A stretch of 6,338 nt of DNA from Candidatus Sulfotelmatobacter sp. (GTDB lineage Bacteria; Acidobacteriota; Terriglobia; Terriglobales; Acidobacteriaceae): contig JASIEN010000359.1 in the NCBI GenBank assembly GCA_030045935.1, positions 1 to 6,338 of the forward strand, written 5' to 3'. Position 1 is the first letter of the stretch, and every line of letters starts with the position of its first letter. Position numbers and translations under genes: made by a program. Below the pieces are notes generated by a model, which did not search any database, had not been told where the DNA came from, and saw only the letters and a program-made list of their open reading frames with translations. Below are positions 5,340 through 6,338 of this stretch, one piece after another.

Positions 5340-5648
5340 CTATGCCATTGCCGCGCGCCCCGACTGCTCCGCCACCGAAGCCGGCGGGTGCCCCGCCCAA
5401 ACCGGTGCCTCATGCTCCTGCAGGGCGGGACTCGAGTGCACATTGATCACATCCACTATCGAATGCCATTCGCGATAAAGTTGTCCCATTTGCTTCGCTG
5501 ACGCGTGCAGCATCATCGTCACCGCGTGATCGTGTCCGGCATACTCCGCGTGTACGGAGGTCAACTCCAGCCCGCGTCGCGAAACCGCGTTCAGAATCCG
5601 CATCAGCGTCCCCTGCGAATTGCGATAACGAATGTGGAATAGCTGCAT
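5340..5648 (-). CDS. ilvN: Acetolactate synthase small (regulatory) subunit, short ACT-only form
   Basis: Regulatory partner of the IlvB catalytic subunit; in this family it stimulates the catalytic chain and in many cases mediates feedback inhibition by a branched-chain amino acid. The 102 residues hold a single ACT domain (about residues 2-72) beginning MQLFHIRYRNSQGTLMRIL. N10 and G13 occupy the conserved N-x-x-G effector-binding turn, followed by the helix NAVSRRGLELTSVHAE. Residues 75-102 are Ala/Pro-rich and probably disordered. Full IlvN/IlvH proteins of about 160 residues have a second C-terminal domain that is absent here, so this is closer in size to E. coli IlvM. Start ATG 5646-5648 is preceded by GAGG (5660-5657) with 8-base spacing. 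It lies 33 bp after ilvB and is almost certainly cotranscribed with it. The symbol ilvN is given by context; ilvM-like would also be fair. Confidence 0.85.
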   Translation of the reverse strand: MQLFHIRYRNSQGTLMRILNAVSRRGLELTSVHAEYAGHDHAVTMMLHASAKQMGQLYREWHSIVDVINVHSSPALQEHEAPVWAGHPPASVAEQSGRAAMA

Positions 5649-5656
5649 GGTTTTTG

Positions 5657-5660
5657 CCTC
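5657..5660 (-). promoter_or_regulatory. Shine-Dalgarno site of ilvN
   Basis: The minus strand reads TTGAGGCAAAAACC directly before the ATG, with GAGG eight bases upstream. It supports ATG 5648 as the ilvN start within the short ilvB-ilvN gap. Confidence 0.5.
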
Positions 5661-5681
5661 AATCGAAAATCGCCCAATTAC

Positions 5682-6338
5682 TCAATCCTCATACACCATC
5701 TCCGACAGCGCCGCGCCCGCCGGCACCATCGGATAAACATTCGCCTCCGCATGGCACTCGAAAACCAGCAACTCGGGGTCGGGCGAGCGCAAGAAATTAT
5801 CGATCAAATCGGAAGTCTCGCCTGATACCTGACACTTGGCCATCGCGCTCTCATTCATTTGCAACCCGTGAATCCTGTATGCTCTTGCAATCTCCACAAA
5901 ATCGGGGTTGTCGCTCAGGTCGGTCTCGGCATAATTCCGCTCATAGAAAAGCTGCTGCCATTGCCGCACCATGCCCAGGTACTTGTTGTCGATGATGACC
6001 ATCTTGATCGGCAGCGCGAGCCGGTTCACCGTAGCGAGTTCTTGAATGTTCATCTGGAACCCGCCATCGCCTGAAATACACAACACGCAAGTTTCCGGTT
6101 TCGCAAGCTGCACGCCTACCGCCGCCGGTAAAGCGAAACCCATCGCTCCCAACCCACCCGAAGTGATGAAACCCCGCGGCGAAGCCGCGCGATACCGCTG
6201 CGCTGCCCACATCTGGTGCTGGCCGACGTCGGCGATCACCACGCTGTCTTTCGGCAAACGACCGAATAATTCATCGAGAAATCGAATCGTCGGTCGCGCC
6301 AACCCACGCGGATCCGGTTCTGCCCGCTCTGAGCCGCA
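5682..6338 (-). CDS. ilvB: Acetolactate synthase large (catalytic) subunit, C-terminal part
   Basis: Thiamine-diphosphate enzyme that condenses two pyruvates to 2-acetolactate, or pyruvate with 2-ketobutyrate to 2-aceto-2-hydroxybutanoate. Only the last 218 residues are in the window; the frame is open to the right edge, so the gene is cut by the window and is not shown to be broken. The visible part is the pyrimidine-diphosphate-binding domain: DVGQHQMWAAQRY, then FITSGGLGAMGFALPAAVG, then the TPP/Mg motif starting GDGGFQMNIQELATVN and ending in IIDN. GMVRQWQQLFYERNYAET follows, its Trp matching the herbicide-site Trp of plant AHAS. The end VYPMVPAGAALSEMVYED is typical. A TTG at 6300-6302 is an internal codon, not a start. 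ilvN follows after 33 bp, giving the usual ilvBN pair. Confidence 0.94.
   Translation of the reverse strand, partial: CGSERAEPDPRGLARPTIRFLDELFGRLPKDSVVIADVGQHQMWAAQRYRAASPRGFITSGGLGAMGFALPAAVGVQLAKPETCVLCISGDGGFQMNIQELATVNRLALPIKMVIIDNKYLGMVRQWQQLFYERNYAETDLSDNPDFVEIARAYRIHGLQMNESAMAKCQVSGETSDLIDNFLRSPDPELLVFECHAEANVYPMVPAGAALSEMVYED

Noticed and set aside
5219..5443. Minus-strand 74-codon frame overlapping the ilvN 3' end
   Set aside because: Arg-rich out-of-frame shadow of ilvN continuing into the intergenic repeat; no family or ribosome site.
6300..6302. TTG at 6300-6302 as the start of a short ilvB
   Set aside because: The frame stays open upstream to the window edge, and the visible part is only the C-terminal third of a normal IlvB, so the gene is cut by the window.

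Overview
The window suggests a moderately GC-rich bacterium, most likely an Acidobacteriota member (for example a Koribacter or Terriglobus relative). This is inferred from the style of the predicted proteins and the gene neighbourhood, not from any marker gene or database search. No rRNA, tRNA, CRISPR array, transposase or prophage gene is visible.

Layout. Positions 1-494 hold no convincing gene: there is a possible decayed coding remnant at the left edge and a pair of palindromes near 192-234. An ECF-type sigma-70 factor follows on the + strand (start judged to be 495). Its two sigma domains look normal, but its C-terminal ~100 residues look non-conserved, and the last third of the gene lies antisense to a small, plausible hypothetical gene on the minus strand (1205-1549). 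An AT-rich intergenic stretch (1550-1780) separates this from a deoxynucleoside kinase on the minus strand (1781-2446). The kinase is divergent from a membrane-anchored polysaccharide deacetylase on the + strand. The deacetylase converges with, and overlaps by 20 bp, the end of ilvD on the minus strand.

The right half is a branched-chain amino-acid block, all on the minus strand: ilvB (3' part only, running off the right edge), then ilvN (a short, ACT-domain-only regulatory subunit), then a 344-bp spacer, then ilvD. IlvB and IlvN form acetolactate synthase, the first committed step of valine/leucine/isoleucine synthesis. IlvD catalyses the third step. The intermediate enzyme IlvC is not in the window. 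The ilvN-ilvD spacer is structured. In transcription order it holds a palindromic element able to form two mutually exclusive hairpins, an intrinsic terminator-like hairpin with a U-tract, and a compound hairpin just ahead of ilvD. ilvBN may therefore end at its own terminator, or ilvD expression may be attenuated; sequence alone does not decide.

No clearly new multi-gene system was found. The items most worth a second look are the antisense overlap at the sigma factor's 3' end, the small hypothetical gene there, and the structured ilvN-ilvD spacer.
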